Shown in pieces: positions 6,257 through 14,714 of a stretch of DNA of 17,868 nucleotides. A program made the position numbers and the translations under genes. Where the stretch lies: NCBI GenBank assembly GCA_034435435.1, contig DAOTXN010000076.1, positions 1 through 17,868 on the forward strand, read 5' to 3'. How positions within the stretch are numbered: the first letter of the stretch is position 1; each line of letters opens with the position of its first letter. The notes under the pieces are model-generated. The model was given only the letters and a program-made list of their open reading frames with translations, was not told the origin of the DNA and made no database searches. The DNA comes from DAOTXN01 sp034435435 (lineage in GTDB: Bacteria; Chloroflexota; Anaerolineae; S140-20).

Positions 6257-6772
6257 ATGCCGCGAGACATTTTCGACCTGAAACCCGTTTCCCACATCAC
6301 AACCGACGCCATCGGACCTCCCGGCGAGCGTGTCTTTTACTTGCAGGCCAGTCAGGACGATACATTGGTCACGCTGGTGTTAGAAAAGGACCAGGTGCGC
6401 GCGTTGAGCCTGAGTGTAGAGCAGATGTTGATCGAATTGGACAAGCGACTTCCACAGAGCGCCGGCGAAATGGGCGTCATCAATCAGTATGACCTGGTGC
6501 TAAAGGAGCCGATAGAACCAATCTTTCGCGTTGGACAGATGGGATTGGGATATGATCAGGACACCGATATGCTCATCATCGTCGCCCAGGAATTGACAGA
6601 AGACACCGAGCAGATGTCTGTGGCGCGCTTTTGGGCCACCCGCGCCCAGATGAAAGCGCTCAGCGAGCACAGCATGGCGGTCGTAGAGGCCGGTCGCCCT
6701 CTCTGTCCCCTGTGCGGCGCTCCGATCAACCCGGACGGCCATTATTGCCCGCGCCGCAATGGGCATCAGTAG
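6257..6772 (+). CDS. DUF3090 family protein with C-terminal zinc-ribbon-like motif
   Basis: The 171-residue product begins MPRDIFDLKPVSHIT and carries the typical DUF3090 body, including FYLQASQDD (27-35) and VTLVLEKDQV (38-47). The end has CPLCG (150-154) followed by GHYCPRRNGH (161-170). That arrangement, C-X2-C, H-X-C, H, is suitable for binding one zinc ion. The function of the family is not known. GGAGAGG at 6241-6247 sits nine bases before ATG 6257 and decides this start. It lies between a phosphatase and a PI3/4-kinase-like protein. The constant neighbourhood suggests an accessory or substrate-presenting role, which is inference. No signal peptide or membrane segment is seen, so it is probably cytoplasmic. 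Confidence 0.88.
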   Translation: MPRDIFDLKPVSHITTDAIGPPGERVFYLQASQDDTLVTLVLEKDQVRALSLSVEQMLIELDKRLPQSAGEMGVINQYDLVLKEPIEPIFRVGQMGLGYDQDTDMLIIVAQELTEDTEQMSVARFWATRAQMKALSEHSMAVVEAGRPLCPLCGAPINPDGHYCPRRNGHQ

Positions 6773-6797
6773 GATCAATCGGTAATTTACCTACCCA

Positions 6798-7553
6798 ATG
6801 ACCGACGCGCCTCAAACCCAGAATAAAGAACCTGCCGCCGTCGCATGGGGGCGGATCTTGCAACTGTTGACCGTAGGAGAGATCGCGCTTGAAGGGCAAT
6901 TGTTGTGGAGTTCCAATTATTCCTTTTTGGTCAGCGTGCGCGATGACGATCTGACCTGCACGGCGGTCTACAAGCCCCAACGCGGGGAGCGCCCGTTGTG
7001 GGATTTTCCCGATGGCAGCCTGTGTTTGCGCGAGTACGCCGCTTTTGTGCTCAGCCACGCCCTGGGTTGGCCCTCGATCCCGCCGACGGTATTGCGTGAG
7101 GGACCGCACGGGTTGGGCAGTGTTCAACTCTACATTGACGCCGATCCGGAAGAGCATTTCTTTAACTTGCGCGACCAGTATCCCGCCGAATTTCGTCGCG
7201 TTGCCCTCTTTGACGTGCTGGCCAACAACGCCGACCGCAAAGGCGGGCACTGTCTGCGCGACCGCCACGGCCACATCTGGTGCATTGACCACGGCCTCAC
7301 CTTTCACTCCCAACCCAAGCTGCGCACGGTGATCTGGGACTTTGCCGGTCAACCCATCCCGGCGGATTTGCTAGACGATCTGTGCGCGCTGCGGGCGCGC
7401 CTAGCCGACTCCCAAGACCTGCGCCCGGTGTTCGATCGGCTTCTCTCACGGGCGGAAATGACCATGTTGGAAAAACGACTCGTTGCGCTTTTGGAGAACC
7501 GGCGTTTTCCCAAACCCGGAGCCGGGCGCAACGTCCCCTGGCCGATGGTGTAA
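6798..7553 (+). CDS. SCO1664 family PI3/4-kinase-like protein
   Basis: The 251-residue product shows kinase-like landmarks of the phosphatidylinositol 3/4-kinase and HipA-related group. AVYKP contains ATP-binding candidate Lys59, and NNADRKGGH (143-151) is the catalytic loop with Asp146 and His151. IDHGLTF contains the metal-binding Asp164, in the place of DFG. The family's molecular substrate is unknown; a small-molecule or protein kinase activity is inferred. It starts 25 bases after DUF3090, with no good Shine-Dalgarno visible; a short palindrome, GGTAATTTACC, lies at 6781-6791 just upstream. The stop is five bases before rsmG. With the phosphatase two genes upstream, the locus encodes a potential kinase/phosphatase pair. 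Confidence 0.86.
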   Translation: MTDAPQTQNKEPAAVAWGRILQLLTVGEIALEGQLLWSSNYSFLVSVRDDDLTCTAVYKPQRGERPLWDFPDGSLCLREYAAFVLSHALGWPSIPPTVLREGPHGLGSVQLYIDADPEEHFFNLRDQYPAEFRRVALFDVLANNADRKGGHCLRDRHGHIWCIDHGLTFHSQPKLRTVIWDFAGQPIPADLLDDLCALRARLADSQDLRPVFDRLLSRAEMTMLEKRLVALLENRRFPKPGAGRNVPWPMV

Positions 7554-7558
7554 CGGGT

Positions 7559-8275
7559 ATGGAACGACTCGTCGAAGGCGCCCGACACTTGCTGAAACTC
7601 GCTCTCACGCCGCCGCAGCAGCGCGCCTTTCAGGTTTATCGCGACGAGTTGATAGACTGGAACTCTCGTTTCAACCTGACCGCCATCACCGACCCGGCGG
7701 GTGTCCAGGTGCGGCATTTTCTGGACTCTCTTTCCTGTCTGCTGGCGCTCGGACGGGCAGAGCGGGGAGCTAGCCTGATCGACGTAGGCAGCGGCGCGGG
7801 TTTTCCCGGCCTGCCGCTCAAGATCGTCTGCCCAAATTTGCGCGTGACGCTGTTGGAAGCCACAGGCAAAAAGACCGACTTTTTGCTGCACATGGTGGAG
7901 CGCCTGGAGCTGACCGACGTGACGGTGATCCACGCCCGCGCCGAAGAGCTCGGCCACGACGCGCAGCATCGCGAGGCCTACGATTGGGTGGTGGCCCGCG
8001 CCGTCGCGGCCATGCCGGCGCTGGCAGAGTACTTGCTGCCCCTGTGTCGGATGGGGGGACGCTGCCTGGCGCAAAAGGGAGAAGAAGCGGCCGTCGAAGT
8101 GTCTCAGGCCCAGGCGGCCATCCAGCTCCTGGGGGGGCGACTGAATCGTTTGATACCCGTCGAGCTGCCGGGTCTGGCCGAAACGCGCTACCTGGTCGTG
8201 TTGGACAAGGTGGCGTGCACCCCCGAAAAATACCCCCGGCGGCCCGGCGTGCCGACTATACGCCCGCTCGGTTAA
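7559..8275 (+). CDS. rsmG: 16S rRNA (guanine-N7)-methyltransferase RsmG
   Basis: The 238-residue product is RsmG, which uses S-adenosylmethionine to methylate N7 of G527 (E. coli numbering) in 16S rRNA. Motifs seen are DWNSRFNLT (33-41), RHFLDSL (52-58), the SAM-binding loop DVGSGAGFPG (75-84), LLEATGKKTDFL (98-109), VVARAVA (144-150) and the C-terminal YPRRPGVP. Length is normal for the family. ATG 7559 lies five bases after the kinase-like gene's stop; the weak ribosome site suggests translational coupling. The frame runs open further upstream, but that part only overlaps the kinase gene. In many bacteria rsmG lies with gidA or parAB; here it closes the phosphatase/kinase run. Loss of RsmG elsewhere is linked to low-level streptomycin resistance. 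Confidence 0.95.
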   Translation: MERLVEGARHLLKLALTPPQQRAFQVYRDELIDWNSRFNLTAITDPAGVQVRHFLDSLSCLLALGRAERGASLIDVGSGAGFPGLPLKIVCPNLRVTLLEATGKKTDFLLHMVERLELTDVTVIHARAEELGHDAQHREAYDWVVARAVAAMPALAEYLLPLCRMGGRCLAQKGEEAAVEVSQAQAAIQLLGGRLNRLIPVELPGLAETRYLVVLDKVACTPEKYPRRPGVPTIRPLG

Positions 8276-8324
8276 GTGGTTCGTGATTGTCGTTCCGTGC
8301 GTGTCCTTTGATCCCTTGCGCCTA

Positions 8325-8380
8325 CCAGTCGCCCTCCACCCGACCGCCAGCCGTCGAGCGGGCGTAGGGTGGGCGACTGG
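8325..8380. repeat. inverted repeat between rsmG and the macroglobulin gene
   Basis: CCAGTCGCCC (8325-8334) is exactly complementary to GGGCGACTGG (8371-8380), with partly complementary C-rich and G-rich bases inside. It could terminate rsmG transcription, but the following bases (CGGATTGGTGGGTTTTGG) give only a four-T run, so the terminator reading is weak. The rest of 8276-8472 shows no gene; AGGAGG at 8460-8465 serves the next start. Confidence 0.55.
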
Positions 8381-8472
8381 CGGATTGGTGGGTTTTGGCG
8401 TAAACTAGAGCATGAATGTCACACAAGGCGCGAATTTCGTGTCTTGCGTGTTAACGCATAGGAGGCAATCGA

Positions 8473-11400
8473 ATGTACACCAAACGAAACCGTATCTTTT
8501 CCCTTTTGCTACTGCTATCCCTCTTTACCGGCCTGCTGGCGGCGTGCAAATCGCCCTCGCCCACGCACACGCCCGGCGCCAAGCCCGGTGTCACCGACAC
8601 CCCTGGCAAAGCGGCTCCGACCGCCAGCGCGACCGCCGCGCCAACCGATACACCCGGCCCGACACCCACGCCGCTGCCGCCCATCAACCCCATCCCGCTG
8701 GAAATCAGCCCGGCGCGGGGCGAAGAGGCCGCGCTAGACGGCGTGATTCAAATCCGTTTCGACCAGGCCATGGACCGGGCCTCGGTCGAGGCGGCGCTCG
8801 ACGTGTCCACCAGCGGCGACGCGCCTGTCTCGATCCCCGGCAGCGTCGAGTGGCCCGACGAGCGCACACTGCGCTTCACTCCCTCCCAACCCCTGGACCG
8901 GGCTGCCCGTTACAACGTGAGCCTGGGCAGCGGGGCCAAGAGCCAGCACGGATTGGCCCTGCAACGCGAGGTTGCGTTCAGCTTTAACACCGTCGGCTTT
9001 TTGCAGGTCGGCCAGGTCATCCCCGCGCCCGACACGCAAGACGTAGCCCCCGACAGCACGCTCACCGTGATGTTCAACCGGCCCGTTGTGCCACTGACCG
9101 CCGTCAGCGACCCGGCCCGCGACGACTTGCCGCATCCACTGACGCTCGTCGGCGCAGGCGGCGAGGTCGTGGGCGGCACAGGTGAGTGGCTCAACACCTC
9201 CATTTACGTTTTCAAGCCGGAACGCCCGCTGCGCGGCGGCGTGCTGTACAAGGGTACCATCGCCTCCGGCCTGACCGACACCACCGGCGGCGTGCTGACC
9301 GAGGACTATACGTGGACCTTTAGCGTCGCGCCGCCTTACGTGGTGTGGGCTACGCCTGGCTTGGGCGAGGACGACGTGCGCCCCGGAGGTGCCATCACCG
9401 TCACGTTCAACCAGGCCATGGACCGCGCCTCGACCGAGCGCGCCTTTAGCCTGCACTGGAACGACCCGGACGGTCCCCAGGTGGCCGGTTCCTTCCGCTG
9501 GGCCGAGCAGTCCGAGCCGCCCAACAGCGTGATGGGCTTTGCGCCCGAAGAACGGCTGGAGCTGGAAAGCACCTACTATGCCATCGTGAGCACCGATGCG
9601 CTGGCCCAGGGTGGGGCCGCCGGATTAGAGTCTGACTATACCTGGTACTTTGACACTGTGCCCTATCCGCGCATCGTCAGCACCGACCCCGCGGATGGCA
9701 GCGGGAGCGTTGAGCCGGGCAGCGGTTTTAGCATCCGCTTTTCCGCGCCCATCGAACCCAGCACGGTGTTGGACCGCGTGACCATCCTGCCCGAGCCGAC
9801 CGGCGTCTATACCTACTGGAGCGACTATAACTATCGCTACTATATCTCTTTCGACTCGACCCCCTCCACCGACTATGAGGTGACCATCGCCCCAGGCATC
9901 AGCGACCCCTACGGCAACACCATTGACCAGGAAACGGTGGTGCGTTATACCACGCGAGCCTACAACCCGATGGCCTGGCTCAACGTGCCGGGCGACGTGG
10001 GCTTTTACAACGGCTACGCCACCACCGAGCTGTTCGCCTACTATCTCAACGTCTCGCTGCTCGACCTGAGCCTCTACACCATGCCGCTGGACGACTTTTT
10101 GCGCATCACCGGCGTGCGCGGGACCGACCGCTGGACCTATTGGAACAACTATTCACCGCGCACCGAAAACCTGGTCCGGCGCTGGACCGAGGTTGCCGAC
10201 ACCGAGCTAAACGAGAGCGGGCTGGCCTGGCTCAAAGTGGCCGGCCCCGACGGCGGCGCGCTGGCCCCCGGCATCTATTACCTGGAGCTGGACGCGCCCG
10301 AGCTCAGCCCCGACTATTACGGCCTGTCACGCCACGTGTTGGTGGTCAGCAAGAACCAGTTGACCTTCAAAATGGCGCCGAACGAGACCCTGGTGTGGGC
10401 CACCGACCTGCAAAGCGGCCAGCCGGTGTCTGGCCTGAACGTCGGCCCCTTTGAACCCAACGCCGCCACCGACGCCGACGGCCTGGCCCGTTTTGCCTTC
10501 ACCCAGCCCATCGAAGTATGGGAGACGCGCTACGCCATGAGCGGCTCGGCTGACCCGTACAGCGACGACTTTGGCATCGCGCTGTCCGAGTGGGGCGAGG
10601 GCGTCAACCCGTGGGATTTTGGCATCAACGCCCAATACGGCGTCGAACCCTACCGGGTCTACTTTTACACCGACCGCCCCATCTACCGCCCTGGCCAGCC
10701 GGTCTACTTTAAAGGCATCGTGCGCATGGACGACGATGCCCGCTATCACCTGCCCGAGAGCCTGCGCGAGCTAAGGGTCGTCATCAACGACGACCAGGGC
10801 AAAAAAGTCTACGAAGAGACGCTGCCGGTCAGCGACATGGGCACGTTGGACGGCGAGTTCACCCTGGACGCCGAGGCCAGCCTGGGCTACTATTACCTCT
10901 CGACCACCGTCACGGACGAGCAAGACCGCGAGTTCGGCTATGGCGTCAGCTTCCGCGTGGCCGAATACCGCAAGCCCGAATTCCAGGTGGACGTGACCAC
11001 CGACCGCGACCAGTATCTGCACGGCGACACGGTGGACGTGGTGGTGCAGGCGACCTACTTTTTCGGCGGCCCCGTGGCCGACGCCCAGGTCAACTGGAGC
11101 CTACTCACCAGCGACTATGCCTTCCGTCCTTCGGCAAGCTCAGGAGGGGGCGGTTTCAGTTGGACCGACAGCGACACCTACCGCGCCGGCTACGCCGAGG
11201 TGTACTATGGCGGTTTCGGCGAGCTCATCGCCGACGGCGAAGGGACGACCGACGCCCAGGGCCGGCTGGTCTTTTCCATCCCCGCCGACATCGCCGACCG
11301 CGTCGCCAGCCAGAGCTTTACCATCGAGGCCAGCGTGACCGACATCAACGATCAGGTGGTCAGCGGGCGCACCAGCGCCATCGTCCACAAGGGCCAATTC

Positions 11401-14400
11401 TACGCCGGGCTGCGCCCGCAGAGCTACGTGGGCAAGGTCGGCGAAGAGCTGGCGCTAGACGTGCGCACCGTGGACTGGTACAGCGACCCCTGGCCGAATC
11501 AACCCTTGGCCGTGGTCTACAACCAGCGCACCTGGTATAGCGTGCGCGAAGAAGACAGTCGCGGGCGTCTGTACTGGACCTGGACCTACACCGACACCGC
11601 CGTCTACACCGACACCCTGAGCACCGACGCCGAGGGCAAGGCCGTGACCCGCTTTGTGCCGGAGGAAGGCGGCAGCTACATCGTGCGCGCCATCGGTGTA
11701 GACAAAGCAGGCAACGAGGTGCGCAGCTCTGCCTGGGTGTGGGTCAGCAGCAGCGCATACGTGAGCTGGCGCATCGAGAACAACGACCGCATTGACCTGG
11801 TCGCCGACCAGGACAGCTACAGCCCCGGCGACACAGCCACCGTGCTCATCCCCTCGCCGTTCCAGGGTGAGGTCAAGGCTTTGCTCACGGTGGAACGCGG
11901 ACACATCCTGGAGACGCGCGTGCTCACCCTGCGCAGCAATAGCGAGACCGTCGAAATCCCCATCACCCCCGACATGGCCCCCAACGCCTACGTCTCGGTG
12001 GTGGTCGTGAAAGGGGTGGACGAAACCAACCCCATCCCGGCTTTCAAAGTCGGTTATGCCGCCTTTTCGGTCAGCACCGAGCAACAAGAGCTGTTCCTGA
12101 CCCTCACGCCTGACAAAAACGTGGCGGCGGGCGAGTACTATCACCCGAAAGACACGGTGACGTATCAGATTCGCGCCACCGACTATGCTGGCAACCCCGT
12201 GCAGGCCGAAGTCTCGCTGAACCTGACCGACTTGTCGGTGCTGTCGCTGGCCGAGCCGAACGCCCCGCCGCTGGTGGACTATTTCTACGGGCAGCGCGGG
12301 CTGGGTGTGCGCACCGCCACCGGCCTGACCCTGGCCGTGGACCGGCTGAACGAAAAAATCATCGAAGAGGTCAAAGGCGGCGGCGGCGGCGCTCTGGCCG
12401 CCGACATCGAAATCCGGCGCGACTTTCCCGACACCGCCTACTGGGCCGCGGCCGTGCGCACCGACGAAAACGGCGAGGCCACGGTGCAGGTGCAACTGCC
12501 CGACTCGCTGACCACCTGGCGGCTGATCGGCAAGGCCGTCACCGCGGACACGCTGGTGGGCGAGGGCCAGGTGGACATCATCAGCACCAAAGACTTGCTG
12601 GTGCGTCCGGTCACGCCGCGCTTTTTCGTCGTCGGCGACCGCGCCCAACTGGGGGCGGTGGTCAACAACAACACGCAAGAGGCCCTGGCGGTGGAGGTGC
12701 GGCTGGACGCCACGGGCCTAACGCTGGAAAGTGACGCGACGCAGAGCGTGGACATCCCGGCCGGCGGCAAGGCCCTCGTCGAGTGGACCGTCAGCGTGCC
12801 CGGCGCGCCCGGCGTGGAGCAATTCGCCAATCTGACCTTCTCGGCCAGCGGCGGCGGATTTAGCGACGCTACGAAACCTACCCTGGGTATCCCGCCCGAC
12901 CAACTCATCCCGATTTACAAGTACACCACGCCCGAAACCGTCGGCGCGGCGGGCGACATCGCGGCCGAGGACGGCGAGGCCCGCGTGGAGGCCATCGCCC
13001 TGCCGCCCAACGTGGACACCACCCAGGGCGAGCTGACCGTGGTGATTGACCCGTCGCTGGCGGCGGGCATGACCGAGGGTCTCAAATACCTCAAACACTA
13101 TCCCTACGAGTGCACCGAGCAGACCGTCAGCCGCTTCCTGCCCAACGTGCTCACTTACCGCGCGCTGAAAGAACTGGACCTGGTCAAGCCGGAGTTAGAG
13201 GCCGACCTGCGCCAGCAGGTGGCGGTCGGCTTGCAGCGGCTGTACAACAACCAGCACCCCGACGGCGGCTGGGGCTGGTGGGTGAACGATGAGAGCAATC
13301 CCACGGTGTCTGCGTGGGTGGTGTTTGGGCTGGTCAAAGCCCAGCAGGCCGGGTTCAGCGTGGACCACGCCGTCATCCAGAATGGCGCTCACTTTCTGAA
13401 CAACCAGTTAGGCTCGACCGGCCGCCTGCGCAGTACGTGGCAGGCCAACCGGCAGGCCTTTATGCTCTACGTGCTGGCCGAGGCCGGTCAGCCCGACGTG
13501 GGTCGCACGACGGTGCTGTTTGACAGCCGCGACAAGCTGAGCCTGTACGGGCGGGCCTATCTGGCGCTGACCTTCCACCTGATTGACCCGGACGAGCGCT
13601 CGCAAATCAACGCGCTGCTCAGCGACATCAACAACGCCGCCATCCTCAGCGCCACCGGCGCGCACTGGGAAGAGGGCTATACCGACTGGTGGAACTGGAA
13701 CACCGACACGCGCTCCACCGCCATCGTGCTAGATACGTTGGCCCGGCTCGATCCGGAGAACGACCTGGCCCCCAACGCCGTGCGCTGGCTGATGGTGGCC
13801 CGCACCGCCGGGCGCTGGGAGACGACCCAGGAAACCGCCTGGTCGCTCATCGCCCTGACCGACTGGATGGCCTTCACCGGCGAGCTGCAAGGCGACTATG
13901 GCTGGGGTGTGCAACTGAACGGCGAGCTGCTGGCGCAGGACAACGTCACCCGCGAGAACATCCAGGACGAGACGACGCTGCGGGTCGAAATCAAAGACCT
14001 GCTGCTGGATCAGGTCAACCAGCTCGGCATCGAAAAGGGCGAGGGGCCGGGACGGCTGTACTACACCGCTCATCTGCGCACCTACCTGCCGGTGGAAGAG
14101 GTCAAGGCCCTGAATCGTGGCATCATCGTCGGGCGGCAGTACACGCTGGCGAGCTGCGGGGGGCGAGAGGCGGAAGAAACCGACCAACCTTGCCCAACGA
14201 TTGACAGCGCCCAGGTCGGCGAGACGGTGCGGGTCAAGGTGACGATCATCGCGCCCAACGACCTGTACTACGTGGTGGTCGAAGACCCGCTGCCCGCCGG
14301 GGCCGAAGCGGTGGACGTGAGCCTCAAGACCACCAGCGTGGTGGGCGAGGCCCCCGAAATCCAGTCGGTGGACCCGTGGTCGTGGTACGGGTGGGGCTGG

Positions 14401-14604
14401 TGGTGGTTCAGCCACAGCGAGCTGCGCGACGAAAAGGCCGTGCTGTTCGCCACCTACCTGCCCGCCGGGACCTACGAGTACACCTATCTCATCCGCCCTG
14501 GGTTGGCTGGCGAGTTCAAGGTGCTGCCGACCTACGCCTACGAGATGTACTTCCCGGAGGTGTTTGGGCGAGGGGATGGGATGATTTTCAAGATTGACGA
14601 ATGA
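8473..14604 (+). CDS. alpha-2-macroglobulin family lipoprotein with four N-terminal Ig-like domains
   Basis: The 2043-residue product starts with a lipoprotein signal (lipobox LLAAC, Cys25) and a Pro/Thr-rich linker to about residue 75. Four Big_5-like Ig domains follow (about 76-172, 183-285, 292-395, 400-495), with repeating cores such as IRFDQAMDRAS and VTFNQAMDRAS. The macroglobulin body has TDRPIYRPGQPVYF near 732-745, a bait-like segment with a Gly run near 1300, and RRDFPDTAYW near 1315-1325. CTEQ at 1547-1550 is the thioester motif, with Cys1547 and Gln1550, and PDGGWGWW is near 1596. The C-terminal domain has LPAGTYEYTY and MYFPEVFGRGDG. Such proteins trap proteases by cleavage of the bait and covalent thioester attachment, outside the cell membrane. 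AGGAGG at 8460-8465 sets the start. No pbpC-type partner is present. It is longer than the roughly 1650-residue E. coli type because of the Ig array. Confidence 0.95.
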   Translation: MYTKRNRIFSLLLLLSLFTGLLAACKSPSPTHTPGAKPGVTDTPGKAAPTASATAAPTDTPGPTPTPLPPINPIPLEISPARGEEAALDGVIQIRFDQAMDRASVEAALDVSTSGDAPVSIPGSVEWPDERTLRFTPSQPLDRAARYNVSLGSGAKSQHGLALQREVAFSFNTVGFLQVGQVIPAPDTQDVAPDSTLTVMFNRPVVPLTAVSDPARDDLPHPLTLVGAGGEVVGGTGEWLNTSIYVFKPERPLRGGVLYKGTIASGLTDTTGGVLTEDYTWTFSVAPPYVVWATPGLGEDDVRPGGAITVTFNQAMDRASTERAFSLHWNDPDGPQVAGSFRWAEQSEPPNSVMGFAPEERLELESTYYAIVSTDALAQGGAAGLESDYTWYFDTVPYPRIVSTDPADGSGSVEPGSGFSIRFSAPIEPSTVLDRVTILPEPTGVYTYWSDYNYRYYISFDSTPSTDYEVTIAPGISDPYGNTIDQETVVRYTTRAYNPMAWLNVPGDVGFYNGYATTELFAYYLNVSLLDLSLYTMPLDDFLRITGVRGTDRWTYWNNYSPRTENLVRRWTEVADTELNESGLAWLKVAGPDGGALAPGIYYLELDAPELSPDYYGLSRHVLVVSKNQLTFKMAPNETLVWATDLQSGQPVSGLNVGPFEPNAATDADGLARFAFTQPIEVWETRYAMSGSADPYSDDFGIALSEWGEGVNPWDFGINAQYGVEPYRVYFYTDRPIYRPGQPVYFKGIVRMDDDARYHLPESLRELRVVINDDQGKKVYEETLPVSDMGTLDGEFTLDAEASLGYYYLSTTVTDEQDREFGYGVSFRVAEYRKPEFQVDVTTDRDQYLHGDTVDVVVQATYFFGGPVADAQVNWSLLTSDYAFRPSASSGGGGFSWTDSDTYRAGYAEVYYGGFGELIADGEGTTDAQGRLVFSIPADIADRVASQSFTIEASVTDINDQVVSGRTSAIVHKGQFYAGLRPQSYVGKVGEELALDVRTVDWYSDPWPNQPLAVVYNQRTWYSVREEDSRGRLYWTWTYTDTAVYTDTLSTDAEGKAVTRFVPEEGGSYIVRAIGVDKAGNEVRSSAWVWVSSSAYVSWRIENNDRIDLVADQDSYSPGDTATVLIPSPFQGEVKALLTVERGHILETRVLTLRSNSETVEIPITPDMAPNAYVSVVVVKGVDETNPIPAFKVGYAAFSVSTEQQELFLTLTPDKNVAAGEYYHPKDTVTYQIRATDYAGNPVQAEVSLNLTDLSVLSLAEPNAPPLVDYFYGQRGLGVRTATGLTLAVDRLNEKIIEEVKGGGGGALAADIEIRRDFPDTAYWAAAVRTDENGEATVQVQLPDSLTTWRLIGKAVTADTLVGEGQVDIISTKDLLVRPVTPRFFVVGDRAQLGAVVNNNTQEALAVEVRLDATGLTLESDATQSVDIPAGGKALVEWTVSVPGAPGVEQFANLTFSASGGGFSDATKPTLGIPPDQLIPIYKYTTPETVGAAGDIAAEDGEARVEAIALPPNVDTTQGELTVVIDPSLAAGMTEGLKYLKHYPYECTEQTVSRFLPNVLTYRALKELDLVKPELEADLRQQVAVGLQRLYNNQHPDGGWGWWVNDESNPTVSAWVVFGLVKAQQAGFSVDHAVIQNGAHFLNNQLGSTGRLRSTWQANRQAFMLYVLAEAGQPDVGRTTVLFDSRDKLSLYGRAYLALTFHLIDPDERSQINALLSDINNAAILSATGAHWEEGYTDWWNWNTDTRSTAIVLDTLARLDPENDLAPNAVRWLMVARTAGRWETTQETAWSLIALTDWMAFTGELQGDYGWGVQLNGELLAQDNVTRENIQDETTLRVEIKDLLLDQVNQLGIEKGEGPGRLYYTAHLRTYLPVEEVKALNRGIIVGRQYTLASCGGREAEETDQPCPTIDSAQVGETVRVKVTIIAPNDLYYVVVEDPLPAGAEAVDVSLKTTSVVGEAPEIQSVDPWSWYGWGWWWFSHSELRDEKAVLFATYLPAGTYEYTYLIRPGLAGEFKVLPTYAYEMYFPEVFGRGDGMIFKIDE
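11125..11142. repeat. 18-bp dispersed repeat in frame inside the macroglobulin gene
   Basis: CGTCCTTCGGCAAGCTCA shares 14 of 18 bases with CGTCGTTCGACCGGCTCA at 16948-16965. From memory, it resembles a widely dispersed word of the form CTTCGACAAGCTCAGG. It encodes a Ser/Gly-rich loop (PSASSGGGGF) between two beta segments and keeps the frame open. Confidence 0.5.
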
Positions 14605-14636
14605 CGAATGACAAAGGACGAATAGCGAATAGCGAA
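14595..14636. repeat. six-unit 7-bp tandem repeat spanning the macroglobulin stop codon
   Basis: Six consecutive 7-bp units are TGACGAA, TGACGAA, TGACAAA, GGACGAA, TAGCGAA and TAGCGAA. The last two codons and the TGA stop (14602-14604) of the macroglobulin gene lie within units 1 and 2. The array ends three bases before the terminator stem. Confidence 0.75.
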
Positions 14637-14639
14637 CTG

Positions 14640-14680
14640 GCCCCCTCTGCCGGCGCGAGTCGGTGGAGGGGGCTTTTTTT
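14640..14680 (+). terminator. rho-independent terminator after the macroglobulin gene
   Basis: GCCCCCTC (14640-14647) pairs perfectly with GAGGGGGC (14666-14673). Wobble pairs and CCG/CGG extend the stem inward. Seven T residues follow (14674-14680). This is the clearest terminator in the window. Confidence 0.92.
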
Positions 14681-14699
14681 ATTTCGCTGAAAAATCGGG

Positions 14700-14705
14700 T
14701 ATAAT
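14700..14705 (+). promoter_or_regulatory. -10 box TATAAT
   Basis: A consensus TATAAT lies 20 bases after the terminator T-run and nine bases before GTG 14715. A 17-bp spacing would put the -35 in the T-rich tail (TTTTAT), which is weak. Transcription would start near 14711-14713, almost on the GTG. Confidence 0.5.
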
Positions 14706-14714
14706 TCTGGCACG

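Noticed and set aside
8395..8423. Promoter for the macroglobulin gene from TTGGCG at 8395-8400
   Set aside because: No acceptable -10 box is found 16-18 bp downstream.
8412..8987. 191-codon + frame overlapping the start of the macroglobulin gene
   Set aside because: It overlaps a verified lipoprotein signal in another frame and is rich in Arg/Pro/His as expected of a shadow frame.
11455..12678. Long open frame (about 407 codons) on the - strand opposite the macroglobulin gene
   Set aside because: It is a mirror of a GC-rich real gene: no family motifs, low-complexity His/Val/Gly composition, no ribosome site.
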